Of a DNA stretch of 64,000 bases, positions 14,912 to 24,058 are shown piece by piece (within the stretch, counting starts at the first letter, position 1; every line of letters starts with the position of its first letter). The translations under genes and the position numbers were made by a program. Source of the stretch: JANNMJ01 sp031397815 (GTDB lineage Bacteria; Bacteroidota; Bacteroidia; Cytophagales; Hymenobacteraceae); assembly GCA_031397815.1 (NCBI GenBank), contig JANNMJ010000168.1, positions 1 to 64,000 on the forward strand. Direction: 5' to 3'. The notes below the pieces were generated by a model. The model was given only the letters and a program-made list of their open reading frames with translations, did not search any database and was not told the DNA's origin.

Positions 14912-16702
14912 TTGGCATCTCCTCTCGCTTCCCTTAACCGTTACCTCTGGAAGTACCGCACCCGGCTGATTCTGGGGTCGGTCTTCGTGGCGGCGTCGAA
15001 TCTGCTGGCAATTATTCCGGCGCAGCTCGTTCGGCATTCGTTCGATTTGGTCCGCGAAGGCATCTCGCTGCATCAGCTTTATGGCGGCACGGTGGCGCAG
15101 GACAGCATTTACGGCGTGTTTGCGCGCAACATCGTGTTCTACGGCGGCCTGATTGTGGTGCTGGCGGTGGCGCGCGGGGTGCTGCTGTTTTTTATGCGTC
15201 AGACCATCATCGTGATGAGTCGGCTGATTGAAAACGACCTCAAAAACGAGATTTACGACCATTACCAGAGCCTGCCGCTCGCGTTCTACCGCCGCAACGC
15301 CACCGGCGACCTCATGAACCGCATCTCCGAAGACGTCGGGCGCGTGCGGATGTACCTCGGCCCGGCCATCATGTACGGCATCAACCTGGTGCTGCTGTTC
15401 GTGATGGTGATTCCGTATATGCTCAGCGAAAGCGTGACGCTCACGCTCTGGACGCTCGCGCCGCTCCCGATTCTGTCGGTGAGCATTTACTACGTCAACA
15501 CCGTCATCGAGCGGAAATCGGATGAGATTCAGCGGTCGCTTTCCGAGCTGACGACGTATGTGCAGGAAGCGTTTTCGGGGATTCGGGTGCTGAAATCGTT
15601 CGTCCGCGAGGCCGATAATCACCTCAAGTTTGGCGTCGCTTCGGATACGTATAAGGACCGCTCGCTGGAGCTGAACTTCGTGAATGCGCTGTTTTTCCCG
15701 CTGGTGCTGTTTCTGATTGGGCTGAGCCAGATCATCACCGTCTGGATTGGCGGGCGCGAGGTGTTGGCCGGTGCCCTCACGCCGGGCAACATCGCCGAGT
15801 TCCTGATTTACGTCAATATGCTGACGTGGCCCGTCACGGCCCTCGGCTGGACGACGAGCCTCGTGCAGCGCGCCGCCGCTTCCCAAGCGCGCATCAACGA
15901 GTTTCTGGATACGAAATCGGACCTGATTTCCCGCGAAAACATCCGCCGCGACATCGCCGGGGATATCGTCTTCGAGAACGTCTCGTTCACCTACCCCGAC
16001 ACCGGCATTCAGGCGCTGCGCGACGTCAGCTTCCGCATCCCCGCCGGGCAAACCCTCGCCGTCATCGGCAACACCGGCTCCGGCAAAAGCACCCTCGCGA
16101 CGGTGCTGTGCCGCCTCTACGACGTCCAGCAGGGCAGCATCACCCTCGACGGCATCGACGTGCGCGATTACGCCATCGACTCGCTCCGGAGCCAGATTGG
16201 GTACGTGCCGCAGGACGTTTTCCTGTTTTCCGATACCGTGCGCGGCAACATCGCCTTCGGCCTCGACCGCGCCACCGACGCGCAAGTCCGGCAAGCAGCG
16301 CAGGACGCCGACGTCCTCGCGAACATCGACGCCTTCCCGGACGGCTTCCAGACCAAAGTCGGCGAGCGCGGCATTACGCTTTCCGGCGGCCAGAAACAGC
16401 GCGTCAGCATTGCGCGGGCGCTCATCAAGGAGCCGCGCATCCTCATCCTCGACGATTCGCTCTCCGCCGTCGATACCCGCACCGAGTACACCATCCTCGA
16501 AAACCTGCGCCGCGTGATGCGCGGGCGTACGAGCCTCATCATCAGTCACCGCGTCTCAGCCGTCAAGCTCGCCGACCACATCCTCGTCCTCGACGACGGC
16601 ATCGTCGTGCAGCAAGGCACCCACGCCGCCCTGCTAGCCGAAACCGGCGGCGTGTACCGCACCCTGTATGACCGGCAATTGCAGACTGAGCCGGAGCAGT
16701 AG
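14912..16702 (+). CDS. ABC transporter, fused membrane and ATPase domains (MsbA/multidrug type)
   Basis: A 596-residue half-transporter. Six membrane helices span about residues 15-300. The ATPase domain follows, with Walker A GNTGSGKST near residue 386, signature LSGGQKQR, and Walker B RILILDDSLSAVD near 509. Such proteins act as homodimers or heterodimers exporting lipids or drugs. The start must be the TTG at 14912 (LASPLASLNRYLWKYRTRL, with Met read at the first codon): the frame is closed by TAA at 14861 and has no ATG or GTG between. The substrate is not readable from sequence. Confidence 0.92.
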   Translation: MASPLASLNRYLWKYRTRLILGSVFVAASNLLAIIPAQLVRHSFDLVREGISLHQLYGGTVAQDSIYGVFARNIVFYGGLIVVLAVARGVLLFFMRQTIIVMSRLIENDLKNEIYDHYQSLPLAFYRRNATGDLMNRISEDVGRVRMYLGPAIMYGINLVLLFVMVIPYMLSESVTLTLWTLAPLPILSVSIYYVNTVIERKSDEIQRSLSELTTYVQEAFSGIRVLKSFVREADNHLKFGVASDTYKDRSLELNFVNALFFPLVLFLIGLSQIITVWIGGREVLAGALTPGNIAEFLIYVNMLTWPVTALGWTTSLVQRAAASQARINEFLDTKSDLISRENIRRDIAGDIVFENVSFTYPDTGIQALRDVSFRIPAGQTLAVIGNTGSGKSTLATVLCRLYDVQQGSITLDGIDVRDYAIDSLRSQIGYVPQDVFLFSDTVRGNIAFGLDRATDAQVRQAAQDADVLANIDAFPDGFQTKVGERGITLSGGQKQRVSIARALIKEPRILILDDSLSAVDTRTEYTILENLRRVMRGRTSLIISHRVSAVKLADHILVLDDGIVVQQGTHAALLAETGGVYRTLYDRQLQTEPEQ

Positions 16703-16805
16703 GGGGTTGAGGTTGAACCGGTTGTTGGGGATAAGCCGTTAACTTTCGGTCACCTGCCGTTCATCCATTCAGCCTTTCTTTCGACCCACAGCCCACTTAC
16801 CGACT

Positions 16806-17054
16806 ATGCTCGCTGCCACTGAGGCCCGCTTACTGGAACGCTATCTCATGAGCTTGCGCCGATTGAGTACGGAAGCTCAACAGGAGTTCGTAACGCGCCT
16901 GACCGAATCGCTCCGAAAAGGGACAAGCCCTTCCAATAAACCCGAGCCAACGCCGAAGACGATGCTCGACTTTGCTGGCATCTGGCAGAACGACCCCGAG
17001 GCCGATAGCATCGAAACGGCTATCCGTGAAGGGCGTTCTGCGCGGGCTTGGTAA
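16806..17054 (+). CDS. Small antitoxin-like protein, without an adjacent toxin
   Basis: An 82-residue charged protein (ERYLMSLRRLSTEAQQEF, then MLDFAGIWQNDPEADSIE and TAIREGRSARAW). The pattern of a helical N-terminus followed by a short F-G-W-(x)-D-x-(A)D-I-x-x-x-IR-x-x-R tail resembles antitoxins that precede PIN-domain (VapC) toxins in Bacteroidota. Here no PIN gene follows; a nested palindromic repeat occupies the place. The assignment is by resemblance only. A -7-like TAACTTTC lies at 16740-16747. Confidence 0.6.
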   Translation: MLAATEARLLERYLMSLRRLSTEAQQEFVTRLTESLRKGTSPSNKPEPTPKTMLDFAGIWQNDPEADSIETAIREGRSARAW

Positions 17055-17088
17055 ATAGCGCGAGTTACATCGACAAGAAATCAAAAGG

Positions 17089-17323
17089 CGCGTCCCCGTT
17101 AGGGGACACCGTGCGGTAGCCGGGGGCAACGCCCCGGGTTCAACGCAAACCCCCTTTCGCGGCGTCCCCGTGAGGGGACACCGTTCGGTAACTGCATTCC
17201 TATTTGGCCATCAACGGGCGTAATACCGAACGGTATCCCCTGACGGGGACAACCATTCACATCGTCATTTCAACCGGGGGCGCTGCCCCCGGCTACCGAA
17301 CGGTGTCCCCTAACGGGGACGCC
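17089..17323. repeat. Nested palindromic repeat, family R4 (235 bp)
   Basis: Outer arms 17089-17143 and 17269-17323 are inverted copies (CGTCCCCGTTAGGGGACACC at left, GGTGTCCCCTAACGGGGACG at right, each with a GCCGGGGGC...GCCCC hairpin). Inner arms 17161-17193 and 17221-17252 are a second inverted pair of the same word. The whole can fold as a long cruciform. The rest of the 451-base gap to 17505 has no gene; a -7-like TATCTTTC lies at 17439-17446. Confidence 0.88.
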
Positions 17324-17505
17324 CCGACTTGATTGGTTTTCCGTCAAACACTCCTATACGTTAACTCTTTCCCCCGGAACAATCACCCCCACTGGCACGG
17401 TAATAGGGTCGGCGGGGCACGGCGTGCGGCTTTTTCGGTATCTTTCGTACCGTAAAGTGCCCGCCGGGCTGCCTTTGTCGTTTACCCGTTTAGCGTTTTT
17501 TGCCG

Positions 17506-18381
17506 ATGATGATGCTCTCCCCGCTCCGCCGCCTTTGCCTGCTCACTTTCTTTGGAAGCCTGACGCTGCCGCCCGCGCTGGCGCAAGCGCAGAAACCGCC
17601 GAAGCTGGTCGCCCCGAAGGAAGACCCGAATCGCATCTTCGACGCCCTCGCCGAACCGGCGCAGCCGGTGGGCGGCACGGAAGCATTCAGCCGCTACCTC
17701 GACGATCACCTCAATTACCCGACCCGCGCCCTCGAAAAGCGTATTCAGGGGACTGATTCGGTGACGTTTGTGGTCGAGAAGAACGGGACACTCTCGAACG
17801 TAACGCTCCTCAAAAGCTTCGACCCCGATTGCGACGCTGAGGCGCTGCGCGTGGTGAAGGCTGGACCGAAATGGAAGCCCGGCAAGCACCGTGGGCAGCC
17901 CGCCCGGCAGCGGATTACAATTCCCATCGTCTTCGCGCTGGCCCCCGCGACGGGGCAGGCGCTGCGGGGCGATTCGGCTACTATCCCGGCCGCCGCGCGC
18001 CCCGGCGCCCCCGCCAACTCGCCGACGGTCATTACCAACACGCCCATTGGGACGCCCTCGACCGACGGCCTCAAGCTCGTGCAGCCTGAGAAAGGCGCGC
18101 AGCCGGTCGGCGGGACCGATGCGTTTTTTGCTTGGGTGCAGAAGAATATTCAGTACCCGGAAGCCGCCAAGCGGCAGCAGCTCGAAGGGAAGGTGCGTGT
18201 GGAATTCACGATTGAGCCCGACGGCTCGCTCACCAACGTGAAGGCGATGAACCACTTGGCGGGCGGACTGGAGCAGGAAGCGATTCGGATTATTAAATCG
18301 GCGCCGAAATGGGAGCCTGCGACGTATCAAGGGCAGCCGATGCGGCAGAAGATGATTGTCCCGGTGATTTTTCAGCTTTAG
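17506..18381 (+). CDS. Periplasmic protein with two tandem TonB C-terminal domains
   Basis: About 291 residues; three in-frame ATGs (17506, 17509, 17512) make the exact start uncertain. The signal peptide ends PALAQA. Two TonB_C-type domains follow: residues about 50-145 (GGTEAFSRYLDDHLNYP, VTFVVEKNGTLSNVTLL, GPKWKPGKHRGQPARQRITIPI) and about 195-291 (GGTDAFFAWVQKNIQYPEAA, VRVEFTIEPDGSLTNVKAM, APKWEPATYQGQPMRQKMIVPVIF). It lacks the membrane anchor and Pro-rich spacer of an energy transducer. It is therefore probably a soluble periplasmic or secreted binding protein rather than a TonB proper. Confidence 0.85.
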   Translation: MMMLSPLRRLCLLTFFGSLTLPPALAQAQKPPKLVAPKEDPNRIFDALAEPAQPVGGTEAFSRYLDDHLNYPTRALEKRIQGTDSVTFVVEKNGTLSNVTLLKSFDPDCDAEALRVVKAGPKWKPGKHRGQPARQRITIPIVFALAPATGQALRGDSATIPAAARPGAPANSPTVITNTPIGTPSTDGLKLVQPEKGAQPVGGTDAFFAWVQKNIQYPEAAKRQQLEGKVRVEFTIEPDGSLTNVKAMNHLAGGLEQEAIRIIKSAPKWEPATYQGQPMRQKMIVPVIFQL

Positions 18382-18474
18382 AAGCGCTCGGCAGGCAATT
18401 TTGGCAGCCGCTCGGCCGTCTATCCTCGTGCGCCGCTTTGGGCGCCGCCGTCTCTTCACTCAACGCCTTTCCCT

Positions 18475-20076
18475 GTGTCGCTTTTCGCCGATTACGAGCC
18501 TTCTGCGCTGGTGCAGCCCAACCCGCCCGCGCCCGACCCCACAGCCCTGATGTGGCCGCGTCAGGCGGAGTTTCAGCAGGCGGCGCAGTTCAACGCGCAA
18601 ACCATTTTCGATGAGCTCGACGAGAGCCTTCAGCCCGTCGTGTACCTGTTGGGGGTGCTGATGGACGAAGCCGCCGCGCCCGGTCGGCCGCTGGTGTGCG
18701 TGGAGCCGTCGGAGCTAGCGCTGAGCGATGAGCTGGTGGTGGCCATCGGCACCCGCGATGCGTATCTGCAACGCCTGCGCGAAGCCGATACGATGCTCAC
18801 CGTGCTGCCCGACCCCGAGGCCGTCGGCCCGACCGTGCTGGAAACCGAGGTTGACCGCGAGCGGCGCTTCTCCACCGGCTTGCGGGCGGCGCTGCAAGAG
18901 CTACTCGCCGTCCATCACGACCAGCACGACGATGTCATCTCGTTCTGCTCGCGGCCGGTGCCCGTGACGGGCGGTTACCGCGTGAGTACGGTGTTGCAGC
19001 TTCAGGGCCGGGCGTACCGGTCGCACCCGACCATCATTCCGCCCGACGAATCGGCCGGAGATTCTAACGACCGCCTCGCCACATCGCTCCTCGATGCGGC
19101 GGTGTTTCGGTTTTTGGTCGAGCACCGCAAGCGTCTCCTCGCGCCCGACCCCGGCCTCGGCATGCTCGCCCGGCACCACGACCCCGATGAGCTGCTGCGC
19201 GCCGCCGGACGGTATTTCATGGACACGCCCGCCCGCCTCATCAACCCCGAAAAGGCGTTGCTGCGGCTGTTCAGCGTGTGCAACACGCTCTCGTCGCTGC
19301 GGTATGAGGGGAACGACTCGCGCGGCGGCATGCTCCTCTCGCGGCGGGGGCACCCGAACGTGGAGATGCTGCTCGTGCTGACGCGCCCGGTGCAACTCTC
19401 GGATTATCCGGCGGTGCGGAAGCTGCTCGAAATGAGCAACGAAGACATCAGCCTCCTCTGCGACACCGACGTCATCTACGGCCTCGGGCGCCCGACGGGT
19501 TCTTACGAAGCCGTGCGCCACGACCTGTTTTCCGTCGCTTTCACGCAGCATTTCCACTGGGATTTGCTCCACGGCGGGCGCGTGCTGATGCACGTAGCGT
19601 ACGGTCAGCCGACGCTGCCGAAGCAACGCGTAAACCGCCTCAACTTCCGTCGCGCCCTGGAGCGCGTGTTCAAGCTCCGCGACGGCGCGCAGGCCGAGCG
19701 CCTCTGGGAAGTGGTGCAGGAAGCCGCCCGCCAAAAGCGCGGGACGATGGTCGTCATCACCACCGAAGCCCGCGCCGAAGCCGAGCGCCTCCGCACGCAA
19801 AGCACGCTCCTCGAACCGGTGCTGCCCACCACGCTTCTCACCCGCCTCGTCACCTCCATCGACGGCGCCCTCCTCCTCGACCCCGAAGGCTTCTGCCACG
19901 CCGTAGGCGTCATTCTGGACGGAAAATCGCGCCCCGACCGCGGCACGCCCACACGCGGCGCCCGCTACAACTCCGCCGTGCGGTACGTGGAGTCGTCGCC
20001 TTTCCCGTGTCTGGCCGTGGTGGTTTCCGAAGACGGAATGGTCGATATCGTCACAAGGAAGAAGACAGAGGATTAG
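18475..20076 (+). CDS. DisA_N (diadenylate cyclase-type) protein with large N-terminal sensor region
   Basis: A 533-residue protein with GTG start (no in-frame ATG for 25 codons). The C-terminal 100 residues have the DisA_N fold: SIDGALLLDPEGFCHAVGVI with D463-G464-A465, then TRGARYNSAVRYV, then PCLAVVVSEDGMVDIV. In classical diadenylate cyclases the second motif is RHR. Here the aligned triplet is R497-Y498-N499, as I recall for the DACNV-type group. The other 430 residues form an unrecognised sensor-like region. It may make c-di-AMP or a related nucleotide. No c-di-AMP phosphodiesterase is adjacent. Confidence 0.8.
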   Translation: MSLFADYEPSALVQPNPPAPDPTALMWPRQAEFQQAAQFNAQTIFDELDESLQPVVYLLGVLMDEAAAPGRPLVCVEPSELALSDELVVAIGTRDAYLQRLREADTMLTVLPDPEAVGPTVLETEVDRERRFSTGLRAALQELLAVHHDQHDDVISFCSRPVPVTGGYRVSTVLQLQGRAYRSHPTIIPPDESAGDSNDRLATSLLDAAVFRFLVEHRKRLLAPDPGLGMLARHHDPDELLRAAGRYFMDTPARLINPEKALLRLFSVCNTLSSLRYEGNDSRGGMLLSRRGHPNVEMLLVLTRPVQLSDYPAVRKLLEMSNEDISLLCDTDVIYGLGRPTGSYEAVRHDLFSVAFTQHFHWDLLHGGRVLMHVAYGQPTLPKQRVNRLNFRRALERVFKLRDGAQAERLWEVVQEAARQKRGTMVVITTEARAEAERLRTQSTLLEPVLPTTLLTRLVTSIDGALLLDPEGFCHAVGVILDGKSRPDRGTPTRGARYNSAVRYVESSPFPCLAVVVSEDGMVDIVTRKKTED

Positions 20077-20085
20077 CGAGAGTCC

Positions 20086-20110
20086 GTAGGGGCGGGTCTT
20101 GTGCCCGCCC
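20086..20110. repeat. Palindromic repeat R3 (copy 3)
   Basis: GTAGGGGCGGGTCTTGTGCC followed by CGCCC, 10 bases after the stop of the DisA_N gene; the inverted orientation of the copy at 38-64. Confidence 0.78.
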
Positions 20111-20151
20111 GAAACGCCTTATCGAACTACGTCTTCCCCCTCAAAATCAAT

Positions 20152-20194
20152 CAAAAAAGAAGGCCCGTTACGCACTGCGTAACGGGCCTTCTTC
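20152..20194 (-). terminator. Terminator of tRNA-Ala
   Basis: AAGAAGGCCCGTTACGCA pairs with TGCGTAACGGGCCTTCTT; on the minus strand it is followed by TTTTTTGATT. It also faces the end of the DisA_N gene and may work both ways. Confidence 0.9.
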
Positions 20195-20199
20195 GTAAG

Positions 20200-20273
<74 letters not shown>

Positions 20274-20290
20274 GGGTGGTGATTATGTGA

Positions 20291-20322
20291 CAAAGGTAAA
20301 GCGGCTACGCGCAAAGTGCCAA
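20291..20322 (-). promoter_or_regulatory. Promoter of tRNA-Ala (Bacteroidota -33/-7 type)
   Basis: On the minus strand TTG at 20322-20320, 21-base spacer, TACCTTTG at 20298-20291. The -7 box is 17 bases from the mature 5' end of the tRNA. Confidence 0.8.
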
Positions 20323-20324
20323 AC

Positions 20325-20370
20325 AAAAAAACACCCGCCGACTTCGACAGAGCGAAGACGGCGGGTGTTT
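20325..20370 (-). terminator. Terminator of the TonB-dependent receptor gene
   Basis: AAACACCCGCCG and CGGCGGGTGTTT flank an imperfect CTTCG stem; on the minus strand the hairpin is followed by seven T residues. The T-run abuts the -33 box of the tRNA-Ala promoter. Confidence 0.9.
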
Positions 20371-20421
20371 CACGGGGCAGATGACTGAGGGTCAGCGGCC
20401 GGTCAGGGGTGGGTGGTAGGG

Positions 20422-23400
20422 CTAGTTGAAAATGTAGCGCAGACCAAGCTGCATCTGCCAGCGCGAGGCGATACCGCCCACATCATCGCGGAAGGTTTTG
20501 CTGAGCGTCTGGCCGGGCGTGGTGATTTGGCCGGGCGTAGTGGTGGTGGCGCGCGAAACCACCGGGTTCACGAGGTACGGGAACGTGAAGACGGGCTTGC
20601 CGTCGGTGTTGTAGCTCTGGAAGCTGAGCAGGTTGTTGCGGTTGGCCGTCTGGATGACGCCCCAATCCTTGTTCAGCAGGTTCCCGACGTTGAAGAGGTC
20701 GAGCGAGAACTGGAGCGTGTTGCGGTTCTCCTGACCGAGGTTCGTGAAGACGTCCTGCAAGAGGCGGAAGTCGATGCGGTGCTGCCACGGGCGGGAAGCG
20801 CCGTTACGCTCAGCGACCTTACCGCGCCGACCGTTGAGGTAATCATCCTGCTGAATGTAGGCGTTGAGGTCGCGCCACTGATCATCCGAAGAATACACCC
20901 CGACGACGTTGTTGAGGTTGTCGCGGAACGTGATGTTTTGCAGCTCGATCTCGCCGCGGTTGCGCGGGATGTAAATCAGATCGTTGTTGCCACCGGCGCC
21001 GTCGCCGTTCATATCGCCCTGATAGACGTAAGAAAAGCGGCTGCTGCCGAAGCCGTCGACGGCAGCGGCGCCCACGTAGAACACCGAAACCGTGGTGGCG
21101 GCGTGCTTGAGGTACTCGCGCCGGTACGAGCCGGAAGCGATGACACGGTGCTTTTGCAGGAAGTTGGAGTACGACGTCACATTCTCGTTCGGATCGCCGG
21201 ACACGGCGCGGTCGCGCCAGATGGATTGGGCAATCGAGCCACCGTCGTTCACCGAGCGGGCGTCGGTGTAGGTGTAGGAAGCGTCGAGGTAGAGGCCGTT
21301 GGCGAACGAGCGGCGTAGCTGGGCAGTAGCCGAGTAAGAGTACCCTTTGTTGGTGTTGCGCATCACGATGGCATCGGTGATGTTCGGCCGGGCGGCCGTG
21401 TTGCGCTGCGCGCCGGAAGCGAGGTTGGTGGCTGGGTCGAGGTTCACCAGCTCATTGCCGAATTGGTCGACAATCGGCCCGTTGATGCGGTTGTTCAGCA
21501 CCACCCCCGGCGAGTAGGCCGTGGTGATGGTACCGGCGGCGTCGCGCACGGCCGCCGTACCGTTGCGCGGGTTGCGGATGTTGCCGGTGGCGTCGGTGAA
21601 GTAGTAGATCGGCCGGTTGTCGGCGCCGCGCGCGGTGGTGATGGCGTTCGGCAGGTTCACGTTCTGGTGATAGACGGCGTTCAGGTCCTTCGTGTAGATG
21701 CCTTCGAGGGTGGCGATGATGCCGCCGGGAAGCTGCACGTCGGTGGCGAGGTTGGTGCGCCACACTTGCGGGAACTTGAAGTCCTTATCCGTTACGGCGA
21801 GATTGTAAGCCGTGTTGGCGGTGCGGTTTTGCGGGATGTTGGCCGACACGTTCGGGTTGAACGCCGTCGTGCTGTTCGAAAGCGACCCAAACTGGATGCC
21901 GTTGTTCGAGGCTTGGTTCGAGATCCACACGAACGGCACGCGGCCCGTGAACACGCCCGTCCCGCCGCGCACTTGGTAGCGCTGGTTGTCGAGGACATCC
22001 CAATTGAAACCGATACGCGGCGAAAACAGCAGGCTCGTGGACTGAAACTGGTCGGTTTCAATCTTATAGCCGTCGCGGAACGTCAGGCCGGCGGCCACCT
22101 CGTTGCGGTCGATCTCCGTCGGAATATTCGGCACATCGGCGCGAAGGCCGAGCGTGACTTTCAGGTTCGGGCGTACCGTAAACTCGTCCTGCGCGAAGAG
22201 GCCGAATTGCTGCGCCGTGATTTTCGCGAAGGGGAACGAGCCGTCGGGGAGCGCCGAGAATTGCAGGCGGTAAAGCGCCGCCGCTGGCGCCGCCGTGCCC
22301 GCCGGAGCCGCCACGAGGGCGCCGTTCGCGTCGCGCACGTAGCCCGCCGAGGCGTAAAACGCATCCGGCGAGTTGAACTGGTAGTTGCCGTAGAAGTTCG
22401 GCGCGAAACCGTTCTTGAACTTGTAGAACTCGTTGTACGTGCCGAGCGTCACGACGTGCTTCCCGAGGAAGAGCGTGTAGTTATCGCCGACTTGAAAGAC
22501 GTCGGTGTTGAGGATGTTGTTCGCCGAGAACGCTTCGTAACCGAACGACGTGAGCGTCGGGCTGCTGCTCGACGACGTGCCGTTGCCGATATCGACGAGC
22601 GGGAAGATGCCACCGGAGCTTTCGCGGAAATCGCGGAAACCCGTGTAACCCACCGTGAGGTTGTTCGACGATTTCGTGCCAAACGTCGAGTTCAGCTCCG
22701 CGATGACCGAGTTCAGGTTGTTGTTGATGCGGTAGTACGCCGACTCGAACGGCAGGCCCGTATTGCTCTGCGAGCGGCCGTTGCCGAGGGCACCGGAGTT
22801 CGACGGCGACACGTCGCGGTACGATTTCAGGTAGTTGTACTTCACGCTCAGGCGGTGCTGGTCGGTGATGTTCCAGTCGAGCTTGGCGGTGGCTTTATCC
22901 GAGTTCTGCTTCAGCTGGTAGCCTTCGTAAGCGCCCGCGTTGTAGCCGTAGCGGGTTTGCAGGAAGGATTGCAGCTCGTCAAGCTGCCCAGCGCTCGCGC
23001 TCGATACGTCGGCGCCAGCCGTCAGGCCCGGCCGCAGCGCGCGGAAGTTGCCGGTAGGTGGGTCGTTGCGGCGTTCCTGCTCAGCGTTCAAGAAGAAGAA
23101 GAGCTTGTCTTTGATGATCGGCCCGCCGACGCGGAAGCCGTAGTTCTTCAGGTCGAACTTGGGGTATGCCAGCTCCACATCGCCCACGTTTTTCCCGACG
23201 AAGCTCTGGTCGCGGTAGAAACCGTAGACCGACCCGGAAAACTTGTTCGACCCCGACCGCGTCACCGCGTTGATGCCGGCGCCCGTGAACGAGCCTTGCC
23301 GCACATCATAAGGCGCAATCGCGACCTGAATCTGGTCCACCGCGTCGAGCGAGATCGGCTGGGCGTTCGCCTGTCCGCCGACCGTGCTGCTCAGGCCGAA

Positions 23401-23976
23401 GGAGTTGTTGAAAATGGCCCCATCGATGGTGAAGTTGTTGTAACCGCCGTTCCGTCCGCCGAAGCTCTGGCCGTTCGCCTGTGGCGTGAGGCGGGTGAAA
23501 TCGTCGAAGCTGCGGTTCAGCGTCGGCAGACGCTCAATCTGCTCGCGGCTCACTTGGGTGGCGGCGCCGGTGCGGTCGGAGTTGATGACGGCATCGCGGC
23601 GGCCTTCCACCACGGCGGTGCCCAGCTCGGTGGTCTGCTCGGTCATCTTCGCATCGAGCCGCAGGTTCTGCCCAAGGGCGAGAAAAATGTCCGTCTTCGC
23701 CTGATCGGCTGACCCTACGGCGGTGAATCTCACCGTGTACGGCCCACCGACGCGCATATTCTGAAAGTTGTACCGACCCTGATCGTTGGTCGGCATCGCG
23801 TAAATGGAGTTCGTCGGGGTGTGCGTCGCCACCACCGTTGCGCCGGGAATCGGCTGTCCGGCGGCATCCGTCACGAGGCCGTTGAGGGCTGCCGTGGTCG
23901 TGCCCTGCGCCACCGCCTCACTGCACAGCAGCAAGGCCATAAGCCACAGGAGAAGGGTAGAGAATCCGTGCTTCAT
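20422..23976 (-). CDS. Oar-like TonB-dependent outer-membrane receptor
   Basis: 1184 residues from the ATG at 23976, with signal peptide MKHGFSTLLLWLMALLLCSE to AVAQ. A carboxypeptidase regulatory-like domain follows (LNGLVTDAAGQPIPGATVVA), then a plug (RTGAATQVSREQIERLPTLN, NFTIDGAIFNNSFG, ITRSGSN-type VTRSGSNKFSGSVYGF), then a barrel ending in aromatic LGLRYIFN. The plug and barrel motifs fit the Oar group rather than SusC, and no susD gene lies beside it. The substrate is unknown; Oar relatives include receptors for signals and for protease import. It is terminated by its own hairpin. Confidence 0.92.
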   Translation of the reverse strand: MKHGFSTLLLWLMALLLCSEAVAQGTTTAALNGLVTDAAGQPIPGATVVATHTPTNSIYAMPTNDQGRYNFQNMRVGGPYTVRFTAVGSADQAKTDIFLALGQNLRLDAKMTEQTTELGTAVVEGRRDAVINSDRTGAATQVSREQIERLPTLNRSFDDFTRLTPQANGQSFGGRNGGYNNFTIDGAIFNNSFGLSSTVGGQANAQPISLDAVDQIQVAIAPYDVRQGSFTGAGINAVTRSGSNKFSGSVYGFYRDQSFVGKNVGDVELAYPKFDLKNYGFRVGGPIIKDKLFFFLNAEQERRNDPPTGNFRALRPGLTAGADVSSASAGQLDELQSFLQTRYGYNAGAYEGYQLKQNSDKATAKLDWNITDQHRLSVKYNYLKSYRDVSPSNSGALGNGRSQSNTGLPFESAYYRINNNLNSVIAELNSTFGTKSSNNLTVGYTGFRDFRESSGGIFPLVDIGNGTSSSSSPTLTSFGYEAFSANNILNTDVFQVGDNYTLFLGKHVVTLGTYNEFYKFKNGFAPNFYGNYQFNSPDAFYASAGYVRDANGALVAAPAGTAAPAAALYRLQFSALPDGSFPFAKITAQQFGLFAQDEFTVRPNLKVTLGLRADVPNIPTEIDRNEVAAGLTFRDGYKIETDQFQSTSLLFSPRIGFNWDVLDNQRYQVRGGTGVFTGRVPFVWISNQASNNGIQFGSLSNSTTAFNPNVSANIPQNRTANTAYNLAVTDKDFKFPQVWRTNLATDVQLPGGIIATLEGIYTKDLNAVYHQNVNLPNAITTARGADNRPIYYFTDATGNIRNPRNGTAAVRDAAGTITTAYSPGVVLNNRINGPIVDQFGNELVNLDPATNLASGAQRNTAARPNITDAIVMRNTNKGYSYSATAQLRRSFANGLYLDASYTYTDARSVNDGGSIAQSIWRDRAVSGDPNENVTSYSNFLQKHRVIASGSYRREYLKHAATTVSVFYVGAAAVDGFGSSRFSYVYQGDMNGDGAGGNNDLIYIPRNRGEIELQNITFRDNLNNVVGVYSSDDQWRDLNAYIQQDDYLNGRRGKVAERNGASRPWQHRIDFRLLQDVFTNLGQENRNTLQFSLDLFNVGNLLNKDWGVIQTANRNNLLSFQSYNTDGKPVFTFPYLVNPVVSRATTTTPGQITTPGQTLSKTFRDDVGGIASRWQMQLGLRYIFN

Positions 23977-24058
23977 CAGAAGAATAGTGAGTGGGCAAGT
24001 GACCCCAACGGGGCTTTTCGCCACAAACCTCCGGCTGAAGCAGGAGTAGGTTATGTTA

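Noticed and set aside
14804..16549. 581-aa open frame antisense to the ABC transporter
   Set aside because: The sense frame has complete Walker A, signature and Walker B motifs; the antisense frame has none.
21463..23712. 749-aa open frame antisense to the TonB-dependent receptor
   Set aside because: Same GC-skew shadow effect; composition is dominated by Arg, Val and Ala and there is no start signal or domain.
20422..23976. SusC of a SusCD glycan-uptake pair
   Set aside because: No SusD gene is adjacent and the plug and barrel motifs fit the Oar-like group.
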